The notes: generated by a model not told the origin, from the letters alone. 64,000 bases of DNA from Phragmites australis (GCF_958298935.1 NC_084921.1:38969001-39033000); one strand, 5' to 3'; shown: positions 35,001-47,450, counted from the first letter of the stretch. Numbers and translations are program-made.

Positions 35001-35193
35001 CTTCGAGGCTTGCCGGGGTTGGGCTCTAGGCGTTAGTTTCACCTCGGCGACTTGGGCAAAAGCTTTTGGATGTTCTGAGGGAGGTCTAGGGGCGCATATT
35101 TATACATGGGAGGTTTGCTTATCTCCAATTTCGAGTCGGATTTGAAAACGATAGGATGGGTTGGCTTGGTGGGAAAACAAAATGGGTGTCACA
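32021..35193 (-). repeat. 3' LTR of element A
   Basis: It begins tgtcacacccgatttcaagg and ends aatgggtgtcaca. It is homologous along most of its length to 47616-50370 but lacks about 0.75 kb present at the far end of the partner, and it has about 310 bp near 32745-33060 that the partner lost. Its last 45 bp (ggttggcttggtgggaaaac and following) repeat an internal segment at 34880-34925. TATAAATA lies on the minus strand at 35097-35104. Open frames in the GC-rich part (34100-35030) are not genes. Confidence 0.85.
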
Positions 35194-35204
35194 AACCTAC
35201 CCCC

Positions 35205-36297
35205 TTAGGATGAATCTCGCCCTCGAGATACGAAAAGATCAGAGAAGAGACAGGGAAACTCTGCTTTTAGATCCTCTTCTCTCTCCCAGGTCTCGAGAAT
35301 CCTGACAGGGTATTTCGAATAAGAGATATCCTCCTGCACAATCAGTTCCTCCATTGGTAGTTGCTCTTCTGAAACTCTCAAATATTTCTTCAATTGTGAG
35401 ATATGAAACACATCATGCATATCGGAGAGCTGGGATGGCAATTCTAGTCGATAAGCCACTTCTCCTCTTCTTTCTAGTATCTTGAACGGTCCAATATATC
35501 GAGATGCTAGTTTTCCCTTGACCTTGAATTTGCGAACACCTCGGATCGGGGACACCTTGAGATAAACGAAGTCTCCAACCTCGAAGGTCAACTCTTGACG
35601 TCGATTGTCCACATAACTCTTTTGCCTTGACTACACGGTTCGCAGGTTATTCCGAATTTCTTGTACTTGCATTTCTGCCTCCTTTAAGACTTCTAGGCCA
35701 AACACTTGGCTTTCTTCGGTCTGATTCTAGAATAGCGGGGTGCACTTCCTTTCATATAGTGTTTTAAAAGGGGTCATCTTTAAACTTGTTTGGTAACTGT
35801 TGTTGTATGAGAATTTTGCATAGGGGAGATTCTTATCCCAACTGTTGCCGTTCTTTAAAGCACATGCTCTCAACATATATTCTAGACTTTTATTGGTCCT
35901 CTCTGTCTGTCCATCAGTCTATGGGTGATAAGCTGAGCTAAAGTTTAACCTGGTGTCCATGGACTCATGTAGACGTTGCCAAAAATGTGATGTGAACTGG
36001 GTACCTCGGTCAGATACTATCCTCTTGTGTACACCATGAAGGCACAAAATCCTGGACATGTACAATTTTGCGAGCTTCGGTCCCTGATATGTGTCCTTAA
36101 TTGGTATGAAGCGAGCTATCTTTGTTAACCGATCCACTATGACCCATATGAATCATACCTAGATTGTGTTCGGGGTAGTACCACTATAAAATACATGCTA
36201 ATTTGTTCCCATTTCCACTCAGGTACTTTCAGTGGTTGAAACAACCATGATGTTCTCTGGTGTTCGACCTTAACTCACTGACATGTATCACACAGGG
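35205..36297 (-). pseudogene. Element A integrase core, C-terminal domain and chromodomain remnant
   Basis: Continues the integrase gene on the left side of insertion B. It starts with LCDTCQ, then a stop, VKVEHQR and WKWEQI. Core pieces include DRLTKIARFIPIK and VSDRGTQFTSHFWQ (second catalytic D), followed by frame breaks. The C-terminal part at 35205-35612 is open: FEVGDFVYLKVSPIRGVRKF, RYIGPFKILERRGEVAYRLE, then VFHISQLKKYL and a short chromodomain-like end around ILETWEREEDLKAEFP. Multiple stops make it non-functional. Confidence 0.85.
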
Positions 36298-36787
36298 TGT
36301 GATAGCCCAAATGGCTTAAGCATGTCATTAAGCATCATAAGCATCATGTTTAATTGTTTTGAGTAATTATTAACATGCATTTTCAATTAAACATAAATTG
36401 TGAAAATTAATGTTAAGTCGTTCTTTGTGAAGCAACTCACAATATTGCTATAAAACATAGGGCTGGAAACAATTTTAGAAATTAGTCCATGACAAGTGAG
36501 GAATATTAGTGGTTTTTCCCAAATTTTTGGGAATGATTTTGAAGGTATAAAATTACCAAAAATTAGAAAAGCTTGCATCTTTGGAGAATTTTAATTGGAG
36601 TTTGGCTCCGGCTTTTGGGGTCAAACAAGTTAAAATGGATTGCACATAAATTATAGTTTCACACAAAAATTTTCCCATAGTTTTTGGACCAAGGGAAAGC
36701 TTTCGTTTGGTTCACAAATCTGTAGTGGATATTTTTACTTTGGCTATCACTATTCATCAGCCCCACCCGTCATCCTCTCTCTTTCTC

Positions 36788-36790
<3 letters not shown>

Positions 36791-36847
<57 letters not shown>
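36791..36847. repeat. (CT)n microsatellite
   Basis: An uninterrupted CT run of about 57 bp followed by a short run of cact units (36848-36862), inside solo LTR B. Confidence 0.95.
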
Positions 36848-36851
<4 letters not shown>

Positions 36852-37424
36852 ACTCACTCACTACCAGCTTTGTTGACTTATGCGGCCGACCACATCGCCG
36901 AAAAGCCGAGCCACACCACCGAGGCGGCCAGAGGCATGGGTTGTCGCCCTTATCCCTCCCTGCTCTCTCTCTCTCTCCCTCGCTTATCCATCTGTCGGCT
37001 GAGCTCAAGCGCCGGGAGTAGAGTAGCAGAGCAGAGCAAAGTGTAGCGTCATGCCACGCCAAATCCGTTGCGCTCGAGTGCCAATCCGTTGAGCCCGAGC
37101 CGCAAGGAGCACACGGGAGGGTCGCCGAAGCCCTCTTTGCCCGATTCCTGTGCGAATCCCTCTGTTTCCCGGCTGGATTTTGGCGCCCACTCTGCACCTC
37201 ACCGTCGACCCACCACCGCACAGCTCTTCCCGCCGACCAAAAGCTCGGTGAGCTCCCTCGTTCCCCCATAAACTTTTGTGTGCATTGTTTCGTCCTTGGC
37301 CCGACTCCGGCGTGCGGTTCCGCGTGAGCCACCCACCGCCGCCGCCCCTGCACTCCTCACCGGCTGAGCCACACCTGGGCTCGTCGGCCTAGAGGTGCGC
37401 CGCTAGATCCACATGCTCACGTAG

Positions 37425-39260
37425 TGTGGGGAACCATCTAAATAATATTCTAATTAATCACCAGGAAGATCATTATTCATAATCACAACCTCGATGATTA
37501 ACCAGAATATCATCCCGATAGTCCCGGCATGTGTTTTGTGCCCAAGGATCGGAACACATGCCTTCCAACATGTACATCACAACATAGCTTAATAAAGAGC
37601 AAGTAATAAACATTTATATTACAAGTATTAAGCATGCAACTGATTTCAACAATTTACAACAAAAGCGAGCTAGGAGGAGACAAAACCCGTCAACTCCTAA
37701 CCACAAAAGAACTACGCAGCGGAAAGTTAAACTTATAAAAAACAAAAGAGAACAGCATCATATGCCCTTAGGCACCTTCTCAACATGCCACCTTCAGAGT
37801 AGGATACTCTACTCTTGCCCGCTACCCTGATAGGCAAGCACGAAGTAGCCAAAAGCAGCCTCTTCCCTAACAACAGGAGTACCTGAAAGCGCAGGCATGA
37901 GTATGAAGGTACTGGCAAGACTTAAACCATATAGAGCACATATACATAGCTCGACTCTAAGGATTATGCATTGATCATTAGCAAGGATGAACCACAAGTT
38001 TGGTAAAACATAAGCACTAAGCATCCTAGACATATGTGTGAGCGACTGAAACTTTACCAAAACATATGAAAATTGCCGTGCAACTAACAACTGAACAAAA
38101 GTAACTGTAAGCAACATATATATCAATAAGTAACAAGTACCAACATCACCAACTCCCACATACTGAACCACAAACCATACTCGAAACTCTACGACCGATG
38201 CAGATGGACAGAAGCATGCTCATGACCGAGACCGCGGTAGTTCGAACTGTTTACACACCCTGCAGGGGGATACTCCTAGATCCACACGACACGAGGACCA
38301 TACAGCTTGTGCCACCAGCCAAAGTGCACACAAGGGGGTATTCGTGACAACCTTTCCCAACCAGCCCCAACCGTTTGGATCATGCATCGCTCGACGCAGC
38401 GGTACTAGAACTACTCCCGAAGCAAACTAGTACCCTTACTAGCCCGCTCGCTCACACCGTCGATGTCCAAGCCCAAAAAGCCACAGCTGCGAAGGTATTC
38501 AGCTCGCCTTACCATTAGATCGGCATGTGAGGAGTAAGGTAAGTGCTAAAGCCAACAACACTGATGACCAGTGCTTAACCGGCGCAAAGAGGTCTACGGT
38601 GTCCGGTTTTCCTCTACCGACCTACCCAGGGGAACTCCACATCCGGGCAGGACAAAACACCATCCTAGTACCGCCCACATCTTGTCTCATACTCACCACT
38701 CATACAACCATCTCAACCTCAACAAGTGTATATAATCATAAGAAGGTCCTATGCTCGCGAACAACGGGATGGGCCATCATTCGACTTCTACCGAATGACC
38801 TAAGCATGGCTAAGCATATAAGTTGAACTCATACCTACAAATTGACAACATCTCAAGGCTACAAGGAATGTAAATACACAAGTATTCAAGGTAGAAGAAT
38901 GCAATCGGCATAGGTTCTACCCATTGGTACCCGACACTGACTCACTAAACATGCATACATACATAAGCATATTTCATCAATTTTAGACTTATCCAATTAC
39001 ACAAGAGGAATCAATATGCTTAGTTGCTTGCTTGGATGCACTGGCTCAAACAGGTGGGGCGCCTAGGGATCGCCCTTGGCCTCCGAGATCGACGGATCGG
39101 CGATCTCTAAAAAGGATCAATGTGTGCAATGCAATGAGTATGAATGAAGTGCAAAAAGGTATGCCACAAAGCTTAACAATATGCTAGAAGTATAAGATAT
39201 GCAATGAGTCGGGGAGAGGATGATGAGGCTAGGGACCACGCTGTGAGAGGTACCACGTGG
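37425..39260 (-). repeat. 3' LTR (partial) of element C
   Basis: Inverted homologue of the 3' part of LTR B, sharing ggatcggaacacatgccttc at 37548 and its counterpart near 42885. The part that should open TGTCACGTCCC next to the polypurine tract is not found, so the right border is approximate. Confidence 0.65.
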
Positions 39261-39370
39261 TGGGGAACTATGACGCGGTGAGTTATGGAACCTAATGCAA
39301 TACTTTCATCCAACATAGTGATGAACATAGACACGCAAGAGGTCCCAATTGTGCATAATTTACATGATGT

Positions 39371-40480
39371 TTACAAGCTCTTCAAAAGCTCGGGATACTC
39401 GGAGCGGATTTTATCTTCACGCTCCCAAGTTGCCTCATCCTCGGTGTGGTTGCTCCATTGGACTTTGATGAATTTTATGGATTGATGCCGAGTTTGGTGT
39501 TCTGCTATATCCAATATCCGGATAGGTCGCCCACAATATATAAGATCCGGCTGTAACTCTTGAGGTGCAACATCAACGATCTCGGTTGGAACTCGGAGGC
39601 ATTTCTTCAGTTGTGACATGTGGAAGACGTTATGCACGACGGAAGGAGATAGAGGCAAGTCCAGTTGATATGCCACCTCTCCATGTCAAGCAACAATATG
39701 GAATGATCCAACGTATCGAGGCTCTAATTTGCCTCGGACTTGGAAACGTCAGACGCCTTTGAGAGGTGAAACCTTGACATAGACATAATCTCCAATTGTG
39801 ACCTCGAGGTCTCGACAGCGATGATCCGCATAGCTCTTTTGCGGATATTCAGAACATGATCTTCCACCTCCTTGACCAAATCCAGACCTAGGAAAGCCCG
39901 TTCGCCGGATTCGTACCAATTCAGTGGCGTTCGGCACCTTCGGCCATATAGAGCTTCAAACGGCGACATCTTAATACTCGCTTGGAAGCCATTGTTGTAT
40001 GAGAACTCCGTAAAAGGAAAACATATGTCCCACCTCTTCCCATAAGTGAGAACACAAGCTCGGAGCATATCTTCCAAAACCTGATTCACTCGCTCGGTTT
40101 GGCCGTCGGTCTGGGGATGATACGCAGTGTTGTGGAAGAGCTCAGTCTCCACAGCCTCGTGAAAACTCCTCCAGAAGTGAGAAGTGAATTGTGTGCCTCG
40201 ATCATAAATGATCTTCCTTGGGACCCTATGTAGGCACACAATTCTGGTGAGATACTACTCTGCATATTGTTTGGCCGAGAATGTGGTCTTTACAGGCAAC
40301 AAATGAGCGGACTACGTCAATTGATCCACAATCACCCATATAGAGTCATATCCATTCGAGGTCTTCGGCAAGCCAGTAATGAAATCCATTCCAATTTCGT
40401 CCCACTTCCAGGAAGGAATGAGCAAAGGCTGGAGTGTACCGGCTGACTTGAGGTGCTCGGCGGTCACTCTTCGGCAGACA
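39371..40480 (-). pseudogene. Element C integrase and chromodomain
   Basis: Begins mid-domain with VCRRVTAEHLKSAGTLQPLL, then WDEIGMDFITGLPKTSNGYD carrying the first catalytic D, IVDQLT followed by a stop, a second stop, IYDRGTQFTSHFWRSF with the second D, and HPQTDGQTERVNQVLEDMLR with the E. After a frame change come DYVYVKVSPLKGV, VFHMSQLKKCLRVP and a C-terminal chromodomain with IKFIKVQWSNHTEDEATWER. The chromodomain places C in the chromovirus branch (Tekay/RIRE3-like). At least three in-frame defects are visible. Confidence 0.87.
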
Positions 40481-43025
40481 TTACGCAAAATTAAGCATAA
40501 TGCTTAAGAAGCATGATTTTGCTTAAATGCATGATTAAGAATTTGGGACGTGACACGTAGGAGTTGTAGGGGTCCTCGCCAGTACGTTTTCGCAATCGTT
40601 CGCCACTGGCATACGAAACTGAGTCGTCGCCGCCGTGTTGCCGTCATCGGGCATCCTCTGGTCATCGCTGCCAGCCATGTGTGCATCTGTCAGGACTGCG
40701 TGCACATGCTGGTGCCACTGGTGCCCTTGGCTAGCCGAGCTTCGCAGCTGTTCACCGCCGGTGAGCTCACCAGTGCCGCTCGACACTGTGCAGCTCCAGC
40801 CGGCTCAGTTTGATCGGAGTCAGCGCACTCGAGCCCGCGGTCAGCCTCTGTGGCTAGCATCCCTCGAGTGTAAAAAGGATTCCAGCCGTTAAATATTCGG
40901 TTTAAATCGGATTTTGCAAAATGAATTAGTTTTGCATTGATAAATTAGCTGAAGCACTTAAAAATGCATAAAAAATTGAATGTTGCTCCAAAAATTGTGA
41001 AACCAATTTTTTAGCTTTGTTTTATCATGCTCTACATGTTAAAAATACTAGTAGTCATGAATATGTGCTGAGATTTACTGGTTTAATGAAATATGTTTAA
41101 GCTTCATTAATTCATAACTAAATATTGGTAACTCCAAAATTGATGAAATCAATTTTGTTAATCTTCTTAATTTATGCCCTGTTCAGTAAAAATGCTCACA
41201 CTCATGTTAAACATATTTACCTTTCTATTTAGGGTTAAGCTTGGTGTTAAGCTTAATAAATCCATAAATTGTTAGATAATTACCAATAATCCAAGTGAAG
41301 AAAATCTTGAGGCATTAAACTCATGGCATAATGCATTTCATCTCCACTATTGACATACGCTATGGAGCATCCGTCATTGCATACGTTCTCCAGTAGTGAA
41401 CGATGGTCCGGAGCATGACGCGAGTGTGATCGAGGGCAACACCGAGGCACACCACTTCTGCGAGTTCTGTGTAGGCAGTACTAGGCAAACCTCAAAGCAA
41501 CAAGGCAAGCATCTAAGCATATTGCACCCTTTGTTCAAATTAAATAGAGTCTAAAGATAAATTATGCTTTATGTATGTTTGCATGTGTTGAGTCCAGTGT
41601 CGGGTTGATATGGGTAGAACCTATATTGATGCATTATCTCCACCTTGACTTATTAATGAATCCTTATCCTTGTAGTTGGTGTCTAGCTTCAAGGATTATT
41701 CAAAATGCTTAGGAATGCTTGGGTCCTCGATAGAAGTCGAGCGACGGTGCTATCGTTATTCGCGAGCCTAGGGCTTAATCTCTGTTCACAGATACAAAGA
41801 TGAGGTTGAGATGGATGGTTGAGATGTGAGATTGAGGCGAGAACTGAGCGGTGTTGGGGGTATCTTCTGCCCAGGAGGAGTCCTCTGGGTAGTTCGGGAG
41901 AGGAGCCCGGATGCCATAGACCGCTTGTTTGTCGGTGCAGTTAGCTCTAGTACTTTTCATATTCACCACATGCTAATCTAATGGTAAGGTAAGCCGATTA
42001 TCATATGCCATGCCGACACTTGCCTTGCAGCTCTATGACACGTAAGAGAAAAAGAAAAGGAGAAGCAAGGTGGCGGGGAGCTGGAGGTGTCCGGGACATG
42101 CTCGCGGTAACCCTATTGCCATTGCGGCATTGCAAGTGGGTGGTTTCAGATATGAGAAAGGTTGACACGAGTACCCTCTTGTGTGTACTTTCATGAGTAG
42201 CACAAGCCGAATGGTCCTCGAGTCGTGTGGGTAAAGTTGTACCCCCTGCAGGGTGTAAAAAATATTTCAAAATGTCGCGCTCTCGGTCATGAACATGCTA
42301 TTGTTTCATTTGTATTGGTCGTAGAGTCACGATTGTGGATGATGGTATGGATGGTGGGTTTGTTGATGAGATGGTTCATTTTGCATATTTTTATGTTGGA
42401 TCTATTTACTCTATGTTCATATTGGTTAAGTGTAGGTGCTCACACATATGTGTCTAGGTTGCTTATCACATATGTTTTACTTGATCTTGTGGCCTACTCT
42501 TGCTAACAGCTCAATATATAATTCTTGGAGTCGAGCTATGTATATGTGTTTTATATAGATTAAGTCTTGCGAGTACCTTTGTACTCATGCATGCACTTTT
42601 AGGTTCTGCTGGTGAGGATGAGGCGGTGTTTGGCTACTTCGTGTCTGCCGGTGTAGGTGGGTGGCAAGAGTAGTGCATCCTATTTTGGTGAGGTGTAGCT
42701 TTTGGGGTGGAGCCTAAGGGCATATGGCTCCACTCTCCTTTTGTTGTTGTTAAGGTTTTAATCTTCCGCTGCGTAGTTTCTCTTTGTGTAAACGGTTGCA
42801 AATGGTTGCATGCTTAAGAACTTGTAATATAACTTTATTTACTCACTCTTTCTTAAGCTATGTTGTGATGTACATGTTGAAAAGGCATGTGTTCCGATCT
42901 TGGGCATAATACACATGCTAGAACTACCGGGATGGTATTTTGGTTAATCATTGAGGTTGTGATTATGAATAATGATCCTCCTAATGATTAATTAGAATAT
43001 TGTTTGGACGGTTCCTCGCATAGGG

Positions 43026-43580
43026 CTACATATTCTGCTACCTCACGTTTCATCCCATACCACCAGTAACGATCCTTTAGATCCTGGTACATCTTGGTGC
43101 TTCCCGGGTGAATAGAGTAAGATGAGTCGATACTTTCTCTTAAAATCGACTCTCGAATAGACTTAACATCTGGAACACATATCCTTTTCTTATACCACAC
43201 CACTCCTTGCTCATCTTCCATGAATCCTGGAGCCTTATCTTCCTTAATGAGTTGTTTGATCTCTAGAATCTTCTCATCTTCCTATTGGCCCTTTCGTATA
43301 TCTTGCTCCAAGGTAGAATCCACTTCCATTACAACTGCATATGCATTGGATACAATGCCCAAATTAAGCTTCTCAAACTCTTTGCATAATTCATGTTGTC
43401 TTTCTTACGTAGTCATCATACTAACATAGGTCTTTCTACTCAGAGCATCTGCTACTACATTTGCTTTTTTGGGATGGTAATTGATTCCCAAATTGTAATC
43501 CTTGATAAGTTCTAGCCATCTATGTTGCCTGAGATTGAGATCGGGTTGAGTGAAGATGTACTTCAGACTTTCATGATCCG
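43026..43580 (-). pseudogene. Element A integrase zinc domain and linker
   Basis: MEDEQGVVWYKKRICVPDV opens an open piece that runs to DRYWWYGMKREVAEYVALC, the first half of the HHCC zinc motif. There the frame runs into LTR B. The second half (LCDTC) is found across the insertion at about 36297. Between 43225 and 43580 the linker to RNase H is preserved in broken frames. Confidence 0.82.
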
Positions 43581-43590
43581 AGAAGATCTC

Positions 43591-43905
43591 TCATCTTTGC
43601 CCTATCAGGTAATGCCTCCAAATCTTGAGTGCATGAACTACGGCAGCTAATTCCAAGTCATGGGTAGTGTAGTTCTCCTTGTGCTTCCTTAACTGCCTTG
43701 AGGCATAGACTATTATGTGGCCTTCTTTCATTAACACACATCCCAAACCTTGGCGCAAGGCATCACAATACACCGAGAATGGCTTCTGTGTGTCGGGCAT
43801 GTTTAGCACTAGGGTGGTGGTTAATCCCTTCTTTAATTCATTAAAGCTGGTCTCACGAGCGAGTGTCCACTTAAATTCCTTCCCTTTCTCTAGCAGTTCC
43901 ATCAT
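43591..43905 (-). pseudogene. Element A RNase H
   Basis: Readable as [19 protein letters not shown], then [20 protein letters not shown] and [14 protein letters not shown]. The usual DAS of the first catalytic motif reads DAL. It follows the reverse transcriptase on the minus strand with a frame change. Confidence 0.82.
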
Positions 43906-44088
43906 TGACTTAGCAATCTTGGAGAAGTCTTCTATGAAGCGACGGTAATATCCTGCTAAACGCAGAAAACTTCGGATCTCTAAAACCGTCTACATCAGCT
44001 TTCAATTTAGAACATCCTTCACTTTGCTGGGGTCAACAGATACTCCTCATGCCGAGATGATGTGACCTAGGAAAGAGACTTCTTTCAA

Positions 44089-44620
44089 TCAAAGCTCACA
44101 CTTGGTCATCTTGGCATACAACTGATTCTCCATGAGCTTCTGCAGTACCATCCTCAAATGCTCCTCGTGCTCTTGCTCATCCTTCGAGAAAACAAAGATG
44201 TGATCGATGAACATAACCACGAACTTGTCTAGATAATCCATGAAGACCTTGTTCATGAGGTACATGAAGTATGCTAGGGCATTGGTCAATCCAAAAGACT
44301 TTGTTGTAAACTCATACAGACCATAACGGGTGACAAAAGCGGTCTTGGAAATGTCTGATGCTCGAATCTTCAGCTGATGGTAACCTGACCAAAGATGAAT
44401 CTTGGAAAAGACGCATGCTCCTTTCAGCTGATCAAACAAATCTTCAATGTGAGGCAAGCGGTACTTATTCTTAATCGTCATCTCATTAAGTGCACGATAA
44501 TCGATGTACATTCTTTGAGTTCCATCTTTCTTTAGCACGAAGATAACTGGGCTCCCCATGGTGAGGTATTGGGGCGAATAAACCCCTTGTCTAATAGCTT
44601 TTGGATTTGCTCTTTGAGCT
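44089..44620 (-). pseudogene. Element A reverse transcriptase
   Basis: An open 156-codon piece containing [35 protein letters not shown] and [17 protein letters not shown]. The catalytic box, normally FIDD or YVDD, reads [11 protein letters not shown], so one metal-binding aspartate has become histidine. The S-K-I-H in place of S-K-I-D is a second catalytic loss. The enzyme could not be active. Confidence 0.87.
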
Positions 44621-44826
44621 CAGCCAACTAGTTGGCATCCATTATGTACGGTCTCTTATATATGAGGGCAGTGTCAGGTACTACTTCAATAACGAACTTA
44701 GTATCTCAGTCTGGTGGCATACCTAGCAACTCTTCGGGGAAGACATCTAAGAACTCGCTGACTACTCTGACTTCCTCCACTGCCTTGGCCTGGTTAAGCT
44801 TGATATTCTCTCCTGATTCTGTTGTA

Positions 44827-45198
44827 TTATGTTGTGGCTTTGAACTCCACCTTGGTGCCACATGTATATGTCAATTGAACTGTCTTGGTGACACATCCTA
44901 TCACTCTATCAAACTTAGCCAACCAATCCATTCCAGGAATAATATCTATCCCTTTAGACTCCGAGATGATAAGATTTGCAAGGAATTCTACCCCTTTTAT
45001 AGCAAGGATTATCTTAGGGCATAAATGCCTCGATTCCATCTCTCTGTTTGGAGAACTGACTATCAATCGATTTTTCATTATGGCTATTGGTAGATTATAC
45101 TTTTCTACAAACTTAGTTGAAATAAATGAATGTGTTGCTCTAGAATCGAATAAAACTGTAGCGGGGTGAAAGTTGTCTGAAAACATACCAAGTACCAC
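44827..45198 (-). pseudogene. Element A aspartic protease
   Basis: A retropepsin-like domain: VLFDSRATHSFISTKFVEKY in place of the standard DSGATHSF, so the catalytic DSG triplet reads DSR. The downstream IIPGMDWLAKFD motif is present. It is joined to the gag end upstream through frame breaks. Confidence 0.83.
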
Positions 45199-47450
45199 AT
45201 ATGGGGTGTCCTAGGCGTCCTCCGCTGAAACGTGGTTGACTCACCCACTCATGAAGTTTTGACGAGGCTGCTTTTGTGGCTGACCTTCGGGGTGGTTCTG
45301 CTGCTGCTTGTTGGTTTGACACTACTGTTTATTGGGACACTTATTGGCAAGGTGCCCAAAGTTCTCACAGCTGAAGTATGGGCCAAAGTTACTGGATCTC
45401 TAGCTAATGCAACCCTGTTGCTGCTAGTTCTGGTTCACTGGGTGTGGGGCCTGGTAGTGGTTGCGCTCCTGCTGCTGGGGCTGCTGCCTTGGCTGACTGA
45501 AAGATCCCGAAGTCTATTTGGGTGCCCTCTATTGCTATTTCTGGCATGCCTGATGGTACACCTGTCCTGTGGGTGGTGGGTTGAAGCGGGGACAGGTGTT
45601 GCTGCCTGAAGACTGACCCTACATCTTCCGCTTGTGTTCCTCTCCTAAATTATTTTTCTTCTTCTCCAGAATGAAGGCTCTGTTCACAAGCTTCTAGAAG
45701 CTCGGGTACTCATTGGCTGAGAGAAAATACTGGAGTCCAAAGTTAAAACCTTCCAAGAAATAGCCTTGTTTCTTCTCATCAGTGTCCACATCTCCGGGAG
45801 CATAATGGGAGAGCTGCGTGAATTTGGTAAGGTATTCACGAACTGACATGGGACCTTACTTTAATCCAAGAAACACCTTCTGTTTCAATTTCACTTCCTA
45901 TGCTGGCACTTGGTGCTTGCGAATATTGTCCTTGAATTCTCTCCAGGTGATCTCTTAGGGGTCATCATGGGCTACAATGTAAGCTACCCACCAATCTAAA
46001 GCTGGTCCTACAAGCTAGTGGGAAGCAAAGATGACTCCTTTCATGCTTGTGCACTGAGAAATCTGCAGCTTACTCTCAATCGTCTTGAGCAAATCGTCGG
46101 TGTCCATTGGCTCGACTGCCTGTGCAAACGTAGGTGGCTTGGTGCTCAGGAAGTCCTTTAGCTTGTTCTGCGACTACATTTGCGATGGCGGTGGCTATGG
46201 CGGTGCCTAATAAGCTGGGGGTGCCTGTTGAAGTCTTGCCATGGCCTGTGCCAGTCCCTGCAGAATCTGAGTCTACACGGCTATCATCTGCATTGGGTCC
46301 ACTGGGTTCCGGTTGGTCCGCCTGTTCCATGAGGGAAACGCATCTTGGTTGTCATCCTGGGGGTGAGCATTGGGGTTGCTACCTTCGGCGTTGTTCCTAT
46401 TAGCACCAGCATTGTTCGTATTCCTCATGTTCACCATCTGACAATTGCAAGAACATGAGATTGGGAAACGAGAACAAGGATAGATGAAGAAAGACGAAGA
46501 ACTCACAAGACAGATACAACTGCGAAGGACAAACTTTCATATCGCATCGACACACACAAAGCAAACCTAACACATAAGTTCTCAGCATAGAAAGCAAACA
46601 GGTCCATTACATCTTGAAACAAACAACTCTAAATGACACTAAGCTGCTACTGGGGTAGACCACTAGCTCAGGAGCTGTCTCCACCCTCAGAAAGGTCCTG
46701 CGGTGTAACACGCAAAGCGGTGTCGAGGTAGAGCTTCTTGCGGGAGGGAGACGGGGCAACTCTGGCTTGAGCCTTCCCTTTGGGTCCTCCTCTGAGTCAT
46801 CAGTCATCATAGCTTGAAAGGTGTGAATCCTCTCCTCTGCCTCGGTGAGCCTCAGGTGCACGTCATCTAACTCGTCCAGGGCTCTGTCCAGCTCCCGAGT
46901 CAAGGTGTGGGTGAGGCGAACTTGCTCCACCAGTCTGGCATCACCCTCCCTGTTGGTGGTGGCACAGGTGACCTCCAAGCTGCCACACCTACGCTGCAGG
47001 TAGAAGTTGTAATATGTAGTCTAAATAGTGTCATGGTACTCTACGCAGAGAACTGAAAGTGCCTGGCGAGCTGCATTACAGATCCCAGCTACAAAGGTCT
47101 CTCTCAAGGCAAGGGCCGAGTAGACCCTGCGCACCTTGTGGCCATCGTCGCTTAGGTGCTTTTCAAAGATGATCACCTCCACCATCCAAGCATAACCGTG
47201 GTTGCTGAGTGAGGTCCTGATTCCTTTGTAGATCGGGGCCTCCTGGTAGCCCAAACCCTCGAGGATCGTCCAAAGCTTACGAGGGAACACCACCGCTTGA
47301 AGTCCAGAAGAGTGAAACTCCGCGGGTGGCTGGAACACCCAAGTAGCCTCTGCAGGAGATCTAGCAGGAACGAAGCCTCCAAACTGCTTGTGGGGTGTAT
47401 GCTTCGCGTGGGCCGTGTAAAATTTTGAAAGAGAGAGGAGTCAGTAACCA
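45199..47450 (-). pseudogene. Element A gag region, degenerate
   Basis: From right to left: a leader-coded segment at 46607-47451 with a predicted coiled coil near 46830-46970 (ELDRALDELDDVHLRLTEAE), then the gag proper from about 46440 (MVNMRNTNNAGANRNN). A capsid-like stretch near 46080-45720 is readable in pieces (WREFKDNIRKHQVPA, MSVREYLTKFTQLSHYAPG). A CCHC knuckle is near 45380-45340 (CENFGHLANKCP). Many stops interrupt it, several from CAA/CAG to TAA/TAG type changes. Confidence 0.75.

Larger units (their letters stand above)
37425..40555 (-). mobile_element. Truncated chromovirus-type gypsy element C
   Basis: Its ends are tgtggggaacc on the left and gggacgtgaca on the right, flanked by a perfect 5 bp duplication cgtag (37420-37424 and 40556-40560). 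On the minus strand it reads: only about 75 bp of 5' LTR (40481-40555, opening TGTCACGTCCC), then directly integrase and chromodomain (39371-40480), then the 3' LTR body down to 37425. Gag, protease, reverse transcriptase and RNase H are absent. Because the duplication is intact, the loss occurred inside the element after insertion, or the element inserted in truncated form. Confidence 0.82.
36298..43020 (+). mobile_element. Solo LTR B, split by element C
   Basis: It starts tgtgatagcccaaatggc and ends gacggttcctcgca, flanked by caggg (36293-36297) and taggg (43021-43025), a 5 bp duplication with one change. Without C it is about 3.6 kb (36298-37424 plus 40561-43020) and contains no polyprotein, so it is a solo LTR in plus orientation left by LTR-LTR recombination. 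Its 3' portion (about 41340-43020) is homologous, in inverted orientation, to the LTR of C (37425-39260), for example aatattctaattaatca near the ends of both. It carries a CT microsatellite at 36791-36847 and the module shared with the repeats at 2.0-3.0 and 12.6-12.9 kb. Confidence 0.75.
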
